This document shows positions 8,891 to 16,851 of a stretch of 64,000 bases of DNA, one piece after another. The position numbers were made by a program, and so were the translations under genes. Source of the DNA: Methylobacterium sp. 2A (GTDB lineage Bacteria; Pseudomonadota; Alphaproteobacteria; Rhizobiales; Beijerinckiaceae); the NCBI RefSeq assembly GCF_009806555.1, contig NZ_VUOK01000003.1, positions 310,001 to 374,000 of the forward strand, written 5' to 3'. Numbering within the stretch: the stretch's first letter is position 1; each line of letters starts with the position of its first letter. A model generated the notes under the pieces. That model had not been told where the DNA came from. It was given only the letters and a program-made list of their open reading frames with translations, and did no database searches.

Positions 8891-8949
8891 CCTTTCGATC
8901 AACCTCTCGACGGTGCGGGGAGCACCCGACCCACCGAGAGATCGAAAGG
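8891..8949 (+). promoter_or_regulatory. long leader hairpin masking the Ubl gene ribosome site
   Basis: Outer arms CCTTTCGAT (8891-8899) and ATCGAAAGG (8941-8949) pair perfectly. CTCTCG (8904-8909) pairs with CGAGAG (8935-8940), and the tip holds GGTGC/GCACC (8912-8916 with 8922-8926). The 3' outer arm contains the Shine-Dalgarno AAAGGA, seven bases before the ATG at 8957. A folded leader would hide the ribosome site, so translation of the ubiquitin-like operon may be gated. The structure is seen directly; the regulatory role is inferred. Confidence 0.6.
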
Positions 8950-8956
8950 AACAGTC

Positions 8957-9649
8957 ATGACGACCAACGGCCACGACAACGACCGCGACGAGGACGGCAC
9001 CCGCAAGGTCCAGGTCTATCGCTTCCGCATCGACAAGACGGAGTACGAGAACCCGCTTCCGGACCTGACCGGCCGCGACCTCCTCGTCATCGCCGGCAAG
9101 CACCACCCGGAGCGGTTCAAGCTCCTCCAGAAGATCGGCGCCACCATGAAGCCGATCGCCCTCGACGAGGTGGTGCACGTCAGCGACAAGGGCGAGGAGC
9201 GCTTCATCACCCTGCCGCTGGACCAGACCGAGGGGGAGCAGGCGCTCCCCCTTCGCCGGGACTTCGTGCTGCCCGAGGGCGATCGCGAGACCCTCGACGC
9301 CACGGGACTGCGCTGGGAGACCGTCCAGGACATGGGCGTCCCCCGCGTCGTGATCCGCGGCTATCCCGTCCGGGCCGGCTACGCGCCGGAACGGACGGAC
9401 CTGATGCTGCGGCTCCTGCCGGGATACCCGACCTCGCAGATCGACATGTGGTACTTCCACCCGCCCCTGGCCCGCACGGACGGCGCGCAGATCCGGGCGC
9501 TCGTCGGTGACATCTTCGAGGGCAAGCACTGGCAGGGCTGGTCGCGCCACCGCACCGGCCTGAACCCCTGGCGGCCGGACATCGACGACATCGGCACCCA
9601 CCTCGCCGTCGTCGAGCACAACCTCGCCAAGGAAGTGGGGGCCGCCTGA
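8957..9649 (+). CDS. ubiquitin-like (multiubiquitin family) - E2-like fusion
   Basis: 230 residues. Residues about 17-88 (KVQVYRFRIDKTEYENP ... DEVVHVSDKGEERFITLP) match the bacterial multiubiquitin domain, a beta-grasp fold, here as one copy. Residues about 95-225 (ETLDATGLRWETV ... RLLPGYPTSQIDMWYFHPPL ... WSRHRT ... DDIGTHLAVVEHNL) match the prokaryotic E2-like family E. The whole protein contains no cysteine, so a classical E2 thioester cannot form here, and the C-terminus ends in GAA rather than GG. Established family knowledge: such Ubl proteins sit in operons with E1 and JAMM peptidases that mimic eukaryotic ubiquitination. Its stop overlaps the E1 start (TGATG). A masked ribosome site precedes it. 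Confidence 0.8.
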   Translation: MTTNGHDNDRDEDGTRKVQVYRFRIDKTEYENPLPDLTGRDLLVIAGKHHPERFKLLQKIGATMKPIALDEVVHVSDKGEERFITLPLDQTEGEQALPLRRDFVLPEGDRETLDATGLRWETVQDMGVPRVVIRGYPVRAGYAPERTDLMLRLLPGYPTSQIDMWYFHPPLARTDGAQIRALVGDIFEGKHWQGWSRHRTGLNPWRPDIDDIGTHLAVVEHNLAKEVGAA

Positions 9650-11043
9650 TGCGCGTCACGCTCGCCCTCACCGGCGCCCAGCACGCCGCGATCCACGCCC
9701 ACCTTTTCCCGGGGGATGGCCGCGAGGCCGTCGCCCTGATGCTGTGCGGTCGGGCCGTGTCGCCCGGCCGCACCAAGCTCGTCGTCCACGAGATCGTCCC
9801 GGTGCCCCACGAGGCCTGCCAGCGCACCGACCGGCGCGTCACCTGGCCAACCTCCTACCTCGAACCCTTGCTCGACAAGGCGGCGCGGCGCGGGATGGCG
9901 GTGGCGAAGATCCACTCCCATCCGGGCGGGAATCTCCACTTCAGCGAGGTCGACGACGAGGCCGACGCCGCCCTGTTCGGGAGCGTCCACGCCTGGGTCG
10001 ACGACGGGGCCCCGCACCTCAGCGCCGTCATGGTGCCCTCGGGCGCCGTGCTGGCCCGCGCCCACAGGGCCGACGGGACGCATGGCGAACTGCATCACGT
10101 CTGCGTCGTGGGCGACGACATCCGCTTCTGGAGGCCGCCGGCGGACGCGGATCGCGAGATCCCCGAGTTCGCCCGGCGGCACGCGCAGGCCTTCGGACGC
10201 GGCACCTTCCAGGCTGTCCGTGGGCTCAGGCTCGGCGTAGTCGGTTGCTCCGGCACCGGCAGTCCACTCGTCGATCAGGTCGCCCGGCTCGGCGTCGGCG
10301 AGATCGTGCTCGTCGATCCGGACAAGGTCGAGGAGAAGAACCTCAATCGCATCGTCAACACGACGCGGGGCGACATCGGACGACCGAAGGTCGAGGTGCT
10401 CGCCGGCTTCGTCGAACGGCTCGGCCTGGGCTCGCGGGTCGAGGCCTTCGCCCACGACCTCTCCCACCCCGCCGCCCTGCATGCGATCTCGACCTGCGAC
10501 GTCGTCTTCGGATGCATGGACGGCGTCGAGGGGCGTGATCTGCTGAACCGGCTCGCGACCTTTTACGGCCTGGCCTACTTCGATGTCGGCGTGATGCTCG
10601 ACGCCGACGGACATGGGGGCATCGGGCAGATCTGCGGCTCGGTCCACTACCTGCAACCCGGACGCTCCAGCCTGCGGGGCCGGGGCCTCTACACGGACGG
10701 CATGCTGGAAGCCGAGAGCCTCCGCAGGCAGGATCCGGCGGCCTACGAGGACCGGCTCGCCCGCGGCTACATCCGTGGGGTTCCCGAGGACCGACCGGCG
10801 GTCGGGGCGCTGAACGGGCTCTTCTCCAGCCTGGCGGTCATGGAGTTCCTGCTGAGGCTGCATCCCTCGCGGCTCGACCCGAACGGCGGGTTCGCCACCC
10901 AGACGTTCAGCCTGACGGCCGGCTACTGGGAGAACCTGCCGGACGAGGGCGTCGACGAGGCGTTGGCCCGCTACGTCGGCCGCGGCGACATGGTGCCGTT
11001 CCTGAACCGGCCCGCCCTCGACATGCTCGCGAGGGCAGCGTGA
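9649..11043 (+). CDS. JAMM (JAB) isopeptidase - ThiF/E1 activating enzyme fusion
   Basis: 464 residues. The N-terminal domain (about 1-135) is a JAB/MPN+ metallopeptidase with the full JAMM signature HSHP-x6-SEVD in KIHSHPGGNLHFSEVDDE (about 87-104). The C-terminal domain (about 175-464) is a ThiF/E1 Rossmann adenylyltransferase with VVGCSGTGSP (about 198-207), DPDKVEEKNLNR (about 223-235) and a cysteine in GQICGS that could act in transfer. E1 would adenylate the Ubl C-terminus, and JAMM would process or remove Ubl. It is encoded between the Ubl-E2 fusion and the DUF6527-type gene, overlapping both by one base. Start ATG within TGATG. Confidence 0.88.
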   Translation: MRVTLALTGAQHAAIHAHLFPGDGREAVALMLCGRAVSPGRTKLVVHEIVPVPHEACQRTDRRVTWPTSYLEPLLDKAARRGMAVAKIHSHPGGNLHFSEVDDEADAALFGSVHAWVDDGAPHLSAVMVPSGAVLARAHRADGTHGELHHVCVVGDDIRFWRPPADADREIPEFARRHAQAFGRGTFQAVRGLRLGVVGCSGTGSPLVDQVARLGVGEIVLVDPDKVEEKNLNRIVNTTRGDIGRPKVEVLAGFVERLGLGSRVEAFAHDLSHPAALHAISTCDVVFGCMDGVEGRDLLNRLATFYGLAYFDVGVMLDADGHGGIGQICGSVHYLQPGRSSLRGRGLYTDGMLEAESLRRQDPAAYEDRLARGYIRGVPEDRPAVGALNGLFSSLAVMEFLLRLHPSRLDPNGGFATQTFSLTAGYWENLPDEGVDEALARYVGRGDMVPFLNRPALDMLARAA

Positions 11044-11381
11044 TGAGGGATGCCATGCTCTCGAAGATCCGGGCCGCCCTCGGCTGGGTCTCCCGTCGTC
11101 GGGGACGCCACACCGCCGCCTTCGTTGAGGAGGAGCCGGACGCGCTCGCCCCGCGCACCGTCTACGTCGTGGGCGAGGACGGCCATCGCTGGTTCGCGGC
11201 TTTCGATTGCCCCTGCGGTTGCGGCGAGACCATCAAGCTCTCGCTCGTCCCCGGCGACCGTCCCGGCTGGAAGTTGAGGGATCATTGGGACGGCACCGCG
11301 TCGCTCGCACCCAGCGTCTGGCGCAAGGTCGGATGCAAGAGCCATTTCTGGCTCCGCAAGGGCAGGGTCGAGTGGTGCTGA
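11043..11381 (+). CDS. DUF6527-type zinc protein of the ubiquitin-like operon
   Basis: 112 residues, start ATG overlapping the E1 stop by one base (GTG at 11040 is an alternative). Conserved cysteine/histidine blocks are FDCPCGCGETIKLSL (about 54-68) and GCKSHFWLRKGRVEW (about 97-111), typical of the DUF6527 proteins encoded last in bacterial Ubl operons. The N-terminus is basic and helical. From memory, members of this family have been discussed as peptidase-like or metal-binding partners; no catalytic activity can be asserted from the sequence. A strong bidirectional hairpin follows 46 bases downstream and closes the operon. Confidence 0.75.
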   Translation: MRDAMLSKIRAALGWVSRRRGRHTAAFVEEEPDALAPRTVYVVGEDGHRWFAAFDCPCGCGETIKLSLVPGDRPGWKLRDHWDGTASLAPSVWRKVGCKSHFWLRKGRVEWC

Positions 11382-11426
11382 CCGCGACGCCGGCGTCGAA
11401 ATCTCGTTAGGCGACGCCTCAAGCAT

Positions 11427-11471
11427 GCCAAGCCATGCCCGAGAGCGCGACACACCCGGGCATGGCTTGGC
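11427..11471. terminator. 15-bp perfect hairpin, probable bidirectional terminator
   Basis: GCCAAGCCATGCCCG (11427-11441) and its exact complement CGGGCATGGCTTGGC (11457-11471) are separated by a 15-base loop. The element lies between two converging genes (Ubl operon ending 11381, Lit-like gene ending 11514). There is no strong T tract on either side. A terminator is the simplest reading; an operator or mobile-element target is possible. Confidence 0.65.
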
Positions 11472-11513
11472 CGGCCCGGGTCACCGGGATCTACGAGCCT
11501 TTCGAACCGCGCG

Positions 11514-12548
11514 TCAGCCTTTGAAGGCGGCCACCGCACGGCTCAGCCTGAACATCGCTTCCATCGCCGCGTCCTTGGCGGTCGGGACTTCCTGGTCCGG
11601 AGGCCATACGCCTTCCGGATCGACCAACACCTTGGTCACGTAAGAGAGCATCTCACAGGCGAAACTGTCATCCGCGAGTCTCAGGTCGCCGATCATCCTA
11701 CCGATGCGATCCATCACGGGCGGATGCGTCGAGCTGTTTCCATGAGGGACGAGTTCGAATTGCGCCACCCAGGCAAGCCCGGTGAACATGCCGAGGGCAC
11801 GCCGCTCCAGATCCAGCTCGGTCTCCGAGGGTCGCGTCTCCAGAGCCCTGCCCGGATCGACCTGCAACGATCCCTTCATCCAATGCGTGGCTTGCGCGTC
11901 GGCCTGGAATTCCTGTTCCTTGGCTTCGTGCGGCAACGGCTCGGCCACGGCATGATGGTTCAGCCTCAGATGAGCCAACTCGTGACGCATGATCCAGCCG
12001 AGTGCGTTCTCGAAGGTGCGGTTGCCGCCAAGGCTGGCACCGACGGCGTCGGGGTCCGGCACCGGAGCCCAATCGACCCAGCCGTCGAACTTGTTCCTGC
12101 TCAGTCTCGACGACAGTTCGAAGAGATGCAGCCCCTCCTCAAGCTCTCCGCCGATCGCAAGCTGCGGAGGGCCTGCGGTAGGGTCGGCTGTTCTCTGGGC
12201 CTCGAACATGGGACGTCCGACCCGAACGACCGCCTGGGAAAAAGCCCACAGGCTCGCAAGACCGTTCCAGGTGATCCTCACTGCAGGCGGGGGCGTCACG
12301 GCCGCGAACTCCGACCTGAAGGTCCGAGGAACTTCCAGAGCCAAGTCCTCAAGCTTCAAGGGCACTTCGGCCGGTGTCACGCCGGCATCGTCACAGCAGG
12401 CGAGGTACCATCGTTCGACGACGGGTCGGAATGTCGAGAACACCTGAGGAAGGCAACTCATGGATTTTGCTCTACGTGCGGCGCGGGACACGGCATCGAG
12501 TAGGTCGTGCCTGCCGCCGCCGATATGGCTAGGACGCCCATTGGCCAT
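11514..12548 (-). CDS. Lit-like metallopeptidase (peptidase U49 type)
   Basis: 344 residues from ATG 12548, with ATG 12461 as a plausible shorter start (MSCLPQVFSTF). The centre has a zinc-peptidase motif RHELAHLRLNHH (about 200-211) followed by EQEFQADAQATHWM, the third-ligand glutamate/aspartate helix. This wording matches peptidase U49, the family of the phage-exclusion protein Lit, which cleaves elongation factor Tu when triggered by a phage peptide (established for E. coli Lit). The rest of the protein is helical and soluble. The target here is unknown. The gene converges on the ubiquitin-like operon, so it is probably an independent defence gene. Confidence 0.65.
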   Translation of the reverse strand: MANGRPSHIGGGRHDLLDAVSRAARRAKSMSCLPQVFSTFRPVVERWYLACCDDAGVTPAEVPLKLEDLALEVPRTFRSEFAAVTPPPAVRITWNGLASLWAFSQAVVRVGRPMFEAQRTADPTAGPPQLAIGGELEEGLHLFELSSRLSRNKFDGWVDWAPVPDPDAVGASLGGNRTFENALGWIMRHELAHLRLNHHAVAEPLPHEAKEQEFQADAQATHWMKGSLQVDPGRALETRPSETELDLERRALGMFTGLAWVAQFELVPHGNSSTHPPVMDRIGRMIGDLRLADDSFACEMLSYVTKVLVDPEGVWPPDQEVPTAKDAAMEAMFRLSRAVAAFKG

Positions 12549-12977
12549 CAAGTATCGGCGGCTCGCACGCTCTCGGGGTGATCCGAGGCAACCCTTGGGC
12601 TAGGGCGCGAGCGAGCTTGGGGTTCGCGCGATCGGTAGAGAGCCCCCAGCGTCATCCCCGCTATCCACGGGAACGCATGAAAGGTAGTTCGGGAACTGCC
12701 AAATCTGTTGACGCCGATTCGCGGCGTTCTGTATGTGTTCTCGGCGCGTCGAAGGCGCTTCCTGTGCCCCCGCCGATGCGGAAGCACCCATACCGCCCTC
12801 GTAGCTGACGCTCGGGCGGCCCCAGCCTCGAAAGCCCTTCTATGCCCTGGACGTGCCCGCGAAAACGGGATCGCCGGCGTTCCCGCCGGTCCGCGACGCC
12901 CGTCGGCATAGCCGGCCGGCCGCGCATCCCTCGCCAGACCCAGAAACCTCCCGAGGCCTAGCTCGCCGCGTCAGCGG
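12549..12977. other. intergenic, no gene assigned
   Basis: About 430 bases between the Lit-like gene and the AAA-protease fragment. Several open stretches exist on both strands but none has family resemblance or a ribosome site. The region presumably holds the promoter of the leftward Lit-like gene. Confidence 0.4.
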
Positions 12978-13006
12978 ATGGCTGCCTCGCGCTTGGAGGC
13001 AGCCAT
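12978..13006 (+). promoter_or_regulatory. 11-bp perfect hairpin enclosing ribosome site and start codon
   Basis: ATGGCTGCCTC (12978-12988) pairs exactly with GAGGCAGCCAT (12996-13006) across a 7-base loop. The 3' arm contains the Shine-Dalgarno GGAGG (12995-12999) and the first two bases of the ATG at 13005. If it folds in RNA it blocks initiation of the downstream gene. It parallels the masked ribosome site at 8891-8949. Confidence 0.55.
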
Positions 13007-13511
13007 GACCCGTCAGACCATCGAGAGCCGCATCCTCGGCAAGCGTCGCCCGCCGGCGGACCCCATCGATGTCGAGTTCCCCGTCGAAGCGGCCGACGAC
13101 ACCTACGTCGCCGCCTGCCTGAACGGCCTACGCCCCGCCCGCGACGTGCTTCCCACCGTGGCGCTCGCCGAAGCCCTTGGCCCCGCGGGTCTGCGCCGCC
13201 TGCGGGAAGCGGACGGCATCGCCGTCGTGGTCGAGGTTCCGAGCCCGGACTGGATCCCCGGCATCGAACTGGCGCTCCGGAGTCTCACCGATTTCGCCCA
13301 CATCTGCTGCAGATCCGGCGCCTCACGCACTCAGGATAGACCGACGGAGGGCAATGAGAAGGTCGGGCGCCTGCTCTCGGACGGCGCGCGCGTCGCAGGC
13401 GTCTCGCAGAGCCCGGCGCGCTACCTGCCTGCGACCCTCGTCGCATCCGCCGACCTCTACGTCAGGATCGGGCCGATCTCCTGGCCAACCTGCGCCGGCC
13501 GACGCCGGTGA
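13005..13511 (+). CDS. stand-alone N-terminal domain of an AAA/FtsH-like protease (fragment)
   Basis: 168 residues that end where an AAA module should begin. Residues about 120-163 (NEKVGRLLSDGARVAGVSQSPARYLPATLVASADLYVRI) align by eye with NGEVRQALQDGAVVIGVSQDPARLLP in the FtsH-like protein encoded at 39339-41381. The preceding VVVEVPSPDWIPGIEL also matches its VTVPAMEWVEP stretch. The ATPase and peptidase are absent; instead the stop overlaps (GTGA) the start of a TniQ-like gene. So this is either a recombination remnant or a domain retained on its own as a regulator or partner. The ribosome site and ATG lie inside a perfect hairpin. Confidence 0.6.
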   Translation: MTRQTIESRILGKRRPPADPIDVEFPVEAADDTYVAACLNGLRPARDVLPTVALAEALGPAGLRRLREADGIAVVVEVPSPDWIPGIELALRSLTDFAHICCRSGASRTQDRPTEGNEKVGRLLSDGARVAGVSQSPARYLPATLVASADLYVRIGPISWPTCAGRRR

Positions 13512-15175
13512 GCCGCTTCGACCTCGGTCGCTACACGCCCACGCACGCCGTCGGCGACAAGGCCGCGGAGGTCGGCGGTCACCGGCTCCCGCCCGGATCG
13601 GTCCTGACCTCCGCGACGAGGGTCTGCCCGCACTGCGTCGCGGAAGACCTCGCCCGGTTCGAGAACCCCACGAAGGCCCGGCCGTGGTCGAGGCTTGAAT
13701 GGTTGCTGCTACCGGTCCGGGTCTGCGGCCGGCACGGGGCCGTGCTGGTCCACGTCGAGGCCGATGCGACGCTCCGGGCCGGTCACGACTTCTCGGCGAC
13801 GTTGGCGCGCCGCGTGCTCCCCGTGCTCGACCGGCTCCGGGCGGAGGCTGAACCCGCCACTGGCACCGCCTTCGTGGACTGGTTCGTCGCCAGGCTCGAT
13901 GGCATGCGCAATCCCGGCAACTGGCTCGACGACGTGCCCCTGCACGCCGCCTCGGCCTTCTGCGAGGGGCTCGGGACCTCGGTCCTTCACGGTCCGGGAA
14001 CGCATCCCTCGGACATGGGCATGGCGGACCTCGCGCGGGCCGCGGAGGAGGGCTACCGCACCGCCGCGCAGGGGGCCGAGGCGGTCGGGAGCGCCCTCGA
14101 CGGCATCGTCGGGCGCGTCCGTTTCGGGAAGCGCGGCTCCGTCGGCCATGGCAAGGTCTACGGGCGCGTCCACGCAGTCCTGCGGGCGAATCCCAAGGAC
14201 GTCGCGTTCGAGAAATTCCGCCACGTCCTGCGGGAGCACGCCTTCGGGAGGCTCCCCATAAGCCCGGGGACCGCCTTCCTCGGCGTGCGGCTGGACGAGC
14301 GGCGCATGCACACGCAAAGGAGCGCCGCTTTTTCGAGCTCCCGGTCCGACGCCGGGCTGATCCGGCTGGTCGGCCCCGAGGCGGTCGCCGACGGGCGGCG
14401 GCTCTGGATCACCGTCGAGGAGTTCGGGAGGGTCGTCGCCGACGTCGAGGACCACCTCACGGCCAAGGACGTCGCCGCCAGGACCGGCTTCTCAGCGAAG
14501 CAGGTCGGGCACCTTGAGGAGGCGGGACTGCTGTCGCCCTTGCCCGAGGCCGACCGGAACGCGGGCTCGAAACGCCGATTCCTCCGTCCGGACGTCGACG
14601 CCTTCATGGCGAGGCTGTTTAGGAACGCGGTGCCGGTGGCCAACCCCGCCGAGCCGAGGATGACGATCGAGCGTGCGGCGCCCGGCTTGCGCGTCGGCAC
14701 CGTCGAGATCCTGAACCTCATCCTCGACGAGCGGCTCGCATGGGTCGGACGCCATACGACGGGCGGACGCTACGGCGACCTCCTGATCGACCGCGACGAG
14801 CTATCCACGGTCCTCCAGGGCGCCGGCTCCCCCGACGACGTCACCGAGACCGAGGCGGCCGCCATGCTGGCCGGCGTGGACCCGGGGAGACTGTGGTGCC
14901 CGGTCAGGGAAGGGATGCTGGAATGGTCACCCGGATACCGCCCGCGCGATCCGCGGTCAGTGAGGGCGTTGACCAGGGCGAGCGTCGAGGCGTTCGCCTC
15001 GGAGTACGTCACCCTGAAGGAGGCGGCCGCCGTCCTGGGCCTCGCGCCCCAGCAGGCGATGCGTCGGCTCGCTGAAGCCGGCATCGGGGACGCGGCGGCG
15101 TACGACCGGGTCCGGATGAAGCTTTACCGACGCCGCGACCTGACGGCTTGCCTGTCGGCGGCCGACGCCGCATGA
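13508..15175 (+). CDS. TniQ-like protein with short N-terminus and extra helix-turn-helix domains
   Basis: 555 residues from a GTG overlapping the upstream stop. Residues about 35-80 (TSATRVCPHCVAEDLARF ... WLLLPVRVCGRHGAVLV) match the cysteine/histidine zinc core of TniQ, the targeting subunit of Tn7-like and Tn5053-like transposition. The usual 80-100 residue TniQ front is missing. The C-terminal half contains repeated helix-turn-helix-like segments (LTAKDVAARTGFSAKQVGHLEEAGLLSP; VTLKEAAAVLGLAPQQAMRRLAEAGI), resembling DNA-binding excisionase-type motifs. No TnsA/B/C-type transposase genes are near. It may be a transposon relic or a DNA-binding regulator. Confidence 0.65.
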   Translation: MSRFDLGRYTPTHAVGDKAAEVGGHRLPPGSVLTSATRVCPHCVAEDLARFENPTKARPWSRLEWLLLPVRVCGRHGAVLVHVEADATLRAGHDFSATLARRVLPVLDRLRAEAEPATGTAFVDWFVARLDGMRNPGNWLDDVPLHAASAFCEGLGTSVLHGPGTHPSDMGMADLARAAEEGYRTAAQGAEAVGSALDGIVGRVRFGKRGSVGHGKVYGRVHAVLRANPKDVAFEKFRHVLREHAFGRLPISPGTAFLGVRLDERRMHTQRSAAFSSSRSDAGLIRLVGPEAVADGRRLWITVEEFGRVVADVEDHLTAKDVAARTGFSAKQVGHLEEAGLLSPLPEADRNAGSKRRFLRPDVDAFMARLFRNAVPVANPAEPRMTIERAAPGLRVGTVEILNLILDERLAWVGRHTTGGRYGDLLIDRDELSTVLQGAGSPDDVTETEAAAMLAGVDPGRLWCPVREGMLEWSPGYRPRDPRSVRALTRASVEAFASEYVTLKEAAAVLGLAPQQAMRRLAEAGIGDAAAYDRVRMKLYRRRDLTACLSAADAA

Positions 15176-15188
15176 CCGGCCGCGGCGT

Positions 15189-15851
15189 TCAGTGCATTCC
15201 GGGGGCGGCCGCCAAGGCCAGATCGAGGTCCGCCGGCGGATCGTACGACATCTGCATGATGCCGAAGGCCATGGCGGCGCAGCACATCCGGCTAGCGTCG
15301 TAACGGAGCTGGAACTCGGCAGCCTCCCAGGCATCGGCCGTGACGGGGGCGTCGCCCGAGATGTCGGCCCGGAGGACGTCGAGTTCCTTCCGGATGTGAT
15401 CCGCGTCGAACGCGACCTCCGGAACGCGGGAGACAAAGTGTTGCAGCATCCGCGGGTCGACCGGGATCTGATGCTCGTCGAACCGGAACCAGCGTAGCCC
15501 CGTCGCCGGATCCGGGGGCGGGACGTTGTCGCGCTGGGCGCACATCGACATCATCTCGACCACGCTCTCGATGGCCTCCGCCCGCGTCGCGACGGGCTCG
15601 GGGGTTCCGACGATCCTCGGGATGCCGTGCGGCAGTCCCTTGAACTCCAGGTCGGCGTGCCAGCCGCCGCCTTCCTGGTACAGGTGGACGCCGGCTGCCT
15701 TGGAAAGCTGCCAGTACGCCTCGGCGGCGGCGTAGACGTTGCTCAGGGCTTCCACCCGCACGCCCGTCACGTCCACGAGCTGGCCCTTCAGCTGCCTGAG
15801 CAGGGACGCCGCCTTCGCCCGGTTCTGCGGATTGCTATGCTTGTAGCCCAT
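15189..15851 (-). CDS. hypothetical protein
   Basis: 220 residues from ATG 15851 (MGYKHSNPQNRAKAASLLRQ). The frame is open further upstream to 15947, but that stretch reads like non-coding. Soluble and mixed alpha/beta, with a helical C-terminus containing two adjacent cysteines (RMCCAAMAFG). It converges on the TniQ-like gene with a 13-base gap. I do not recognise the family; codon bias and length support a real gene. Confidence 0.55.
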   Translation of the reverse strand: MGYKHSNPQNRAKAASLLRQLKGQLVDVTGVRVEALSNVYAAAEAYWQLSKAAGVHLYQEGGGWHADLEFKGLPHGIPRIVGTPEPVATRAEAIESVVEMMSMCAQRDNVPPPDPATGLRWFRFDEHQIPVDPRMLQHFVSRVPEVAFDADHIRKELDVLRADISGDAPVTADAWEAAEFQLRYDASRMCCAAMAFGIMQMSYDPPADLDLALAAAPGMH

Positions 15852-16113
15852 GGCGAAGCCTCGTCCCGCCCACGGCGGGAGCGCCGGCCGGTCAAGCGAT
15901 TCTCTGATCCCGGGCTGCAACCCAAAAACCGTCCGAAGCCTCATCACATGTGAGGTTGCGCAGAGCCTCGAAACATGTGCGGATCTTTGGTGTTCGAGGC
16001 ACGCAACTATGGTGTTGCTTGCCTCTCATCCCCTACGTTCTCAACGCGGAACATTGGGTCGGCTATCAGCGCCCGGATACTCGACTCAGACCGGGTCGGC
16101 GCGCGGGGCCGCT

Positions 16114-16851
16114 TCAGTGTACCTTGGAACCGCGCGATATGGCGGGCCTCGCGGCGTCCTCGTGAAGCGAGGCCGCGAGCTGGCGTCCGAGTTCGTGCAG
16201 CAAGGCGTCGACCAGCAGCCGCAGCCGCGCCGCCTTGTCCGCGTCCAGGGAGCGGATCAGGTCGCAGGCCTCGATCGCATTGTCCGCGATGCGTTCCAAC
16301 ACGGACCCCGACGTCTCGAAGGCCGCGAGGAAGTGCGCGGGGCCATCGATGCGGCTGTCTGTCCGGCTGTCGGTCACGTCGATGACGATCCCGCGCCCGC
16401 GCATCCCACCATCTACGTCCCGCTCGTAGTGTCCGCGGGCGAGAACCCAGCGCACGACGCCCGGCGCGGGCAGGATGCGGTGCTCCCATACGAACAGCCC
16501 GCCTTCTTCCCGCACGCTGCGGCGGCGCTCTGGGTCCCGGGCCACGTCCTCGGGATGGAAGATTGAAAGGAGGTGCGCGCGCGAGATGCCTTCTGTGACC
16601 GCCGCGCCGGACAGCCCGAACATCCGTGCCATCACCTCGTCGGCGCGGACCCGGTCGGCGTCGACGTCTTCTTCCCACAGGCCGATGTCGAGCGTCGTGA
16701 GCGGCAGGGAGGCCGCCGAGAGATGGGCGTCCGCTGATCGGCGTGGCATGCTCTGTCCAGGTTCCAAGACCGCCGAAGGCATTTGAAACACAACCCAGGG
16801 CTGCGGAGCAATCCGAAAGGCAGCTTTCGTACGACGGGTCGAGGTGGCCAT
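16114..16851 (-). CDS. PAS-domain sensory protein
   Basis: 245 residues. Residues about 53-160 (LDIGLWEEDVDADRVRADEVMARMFGL ... SIFHPEDVARDPERRR ... WEHRILPAPGVVRWVLARG ... VIDVTDSR) form a PAS_3-type fold of the kind that binds small ligands. The C-terminal 80 residues are helical, with no kinase, cyclase or DNA-binding signature. It may be a stand-alone sensor that signals to the GGDEF-EAL protein encoded 1.3 kb away, or a truncated histidine-kinase input. Internal starts at 16782 and 16749 are possible. Confidence 0.65.
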   Translation of the reverse strand: MATSTRRTKAAFRIAPQPWVVFQMPSAVLEPGQSMPRRSADAHLSAASLPLTTLDIGLWEEDVDADRVRADEVMARMFGLSGAAVTEGISRAHLLSIFHPEDVARDPERRRSVREEGGLFVWEHRILPAPGVVRWVLARGHYERDVDGGMRGRGIVIDVTDSRTDSRIDGPAHFLAAFETSGSVLERIADNAIEACDLIRSLDADKAARLRLLVDALLHELGRQLAASLHEDAARPAISRGSKVH

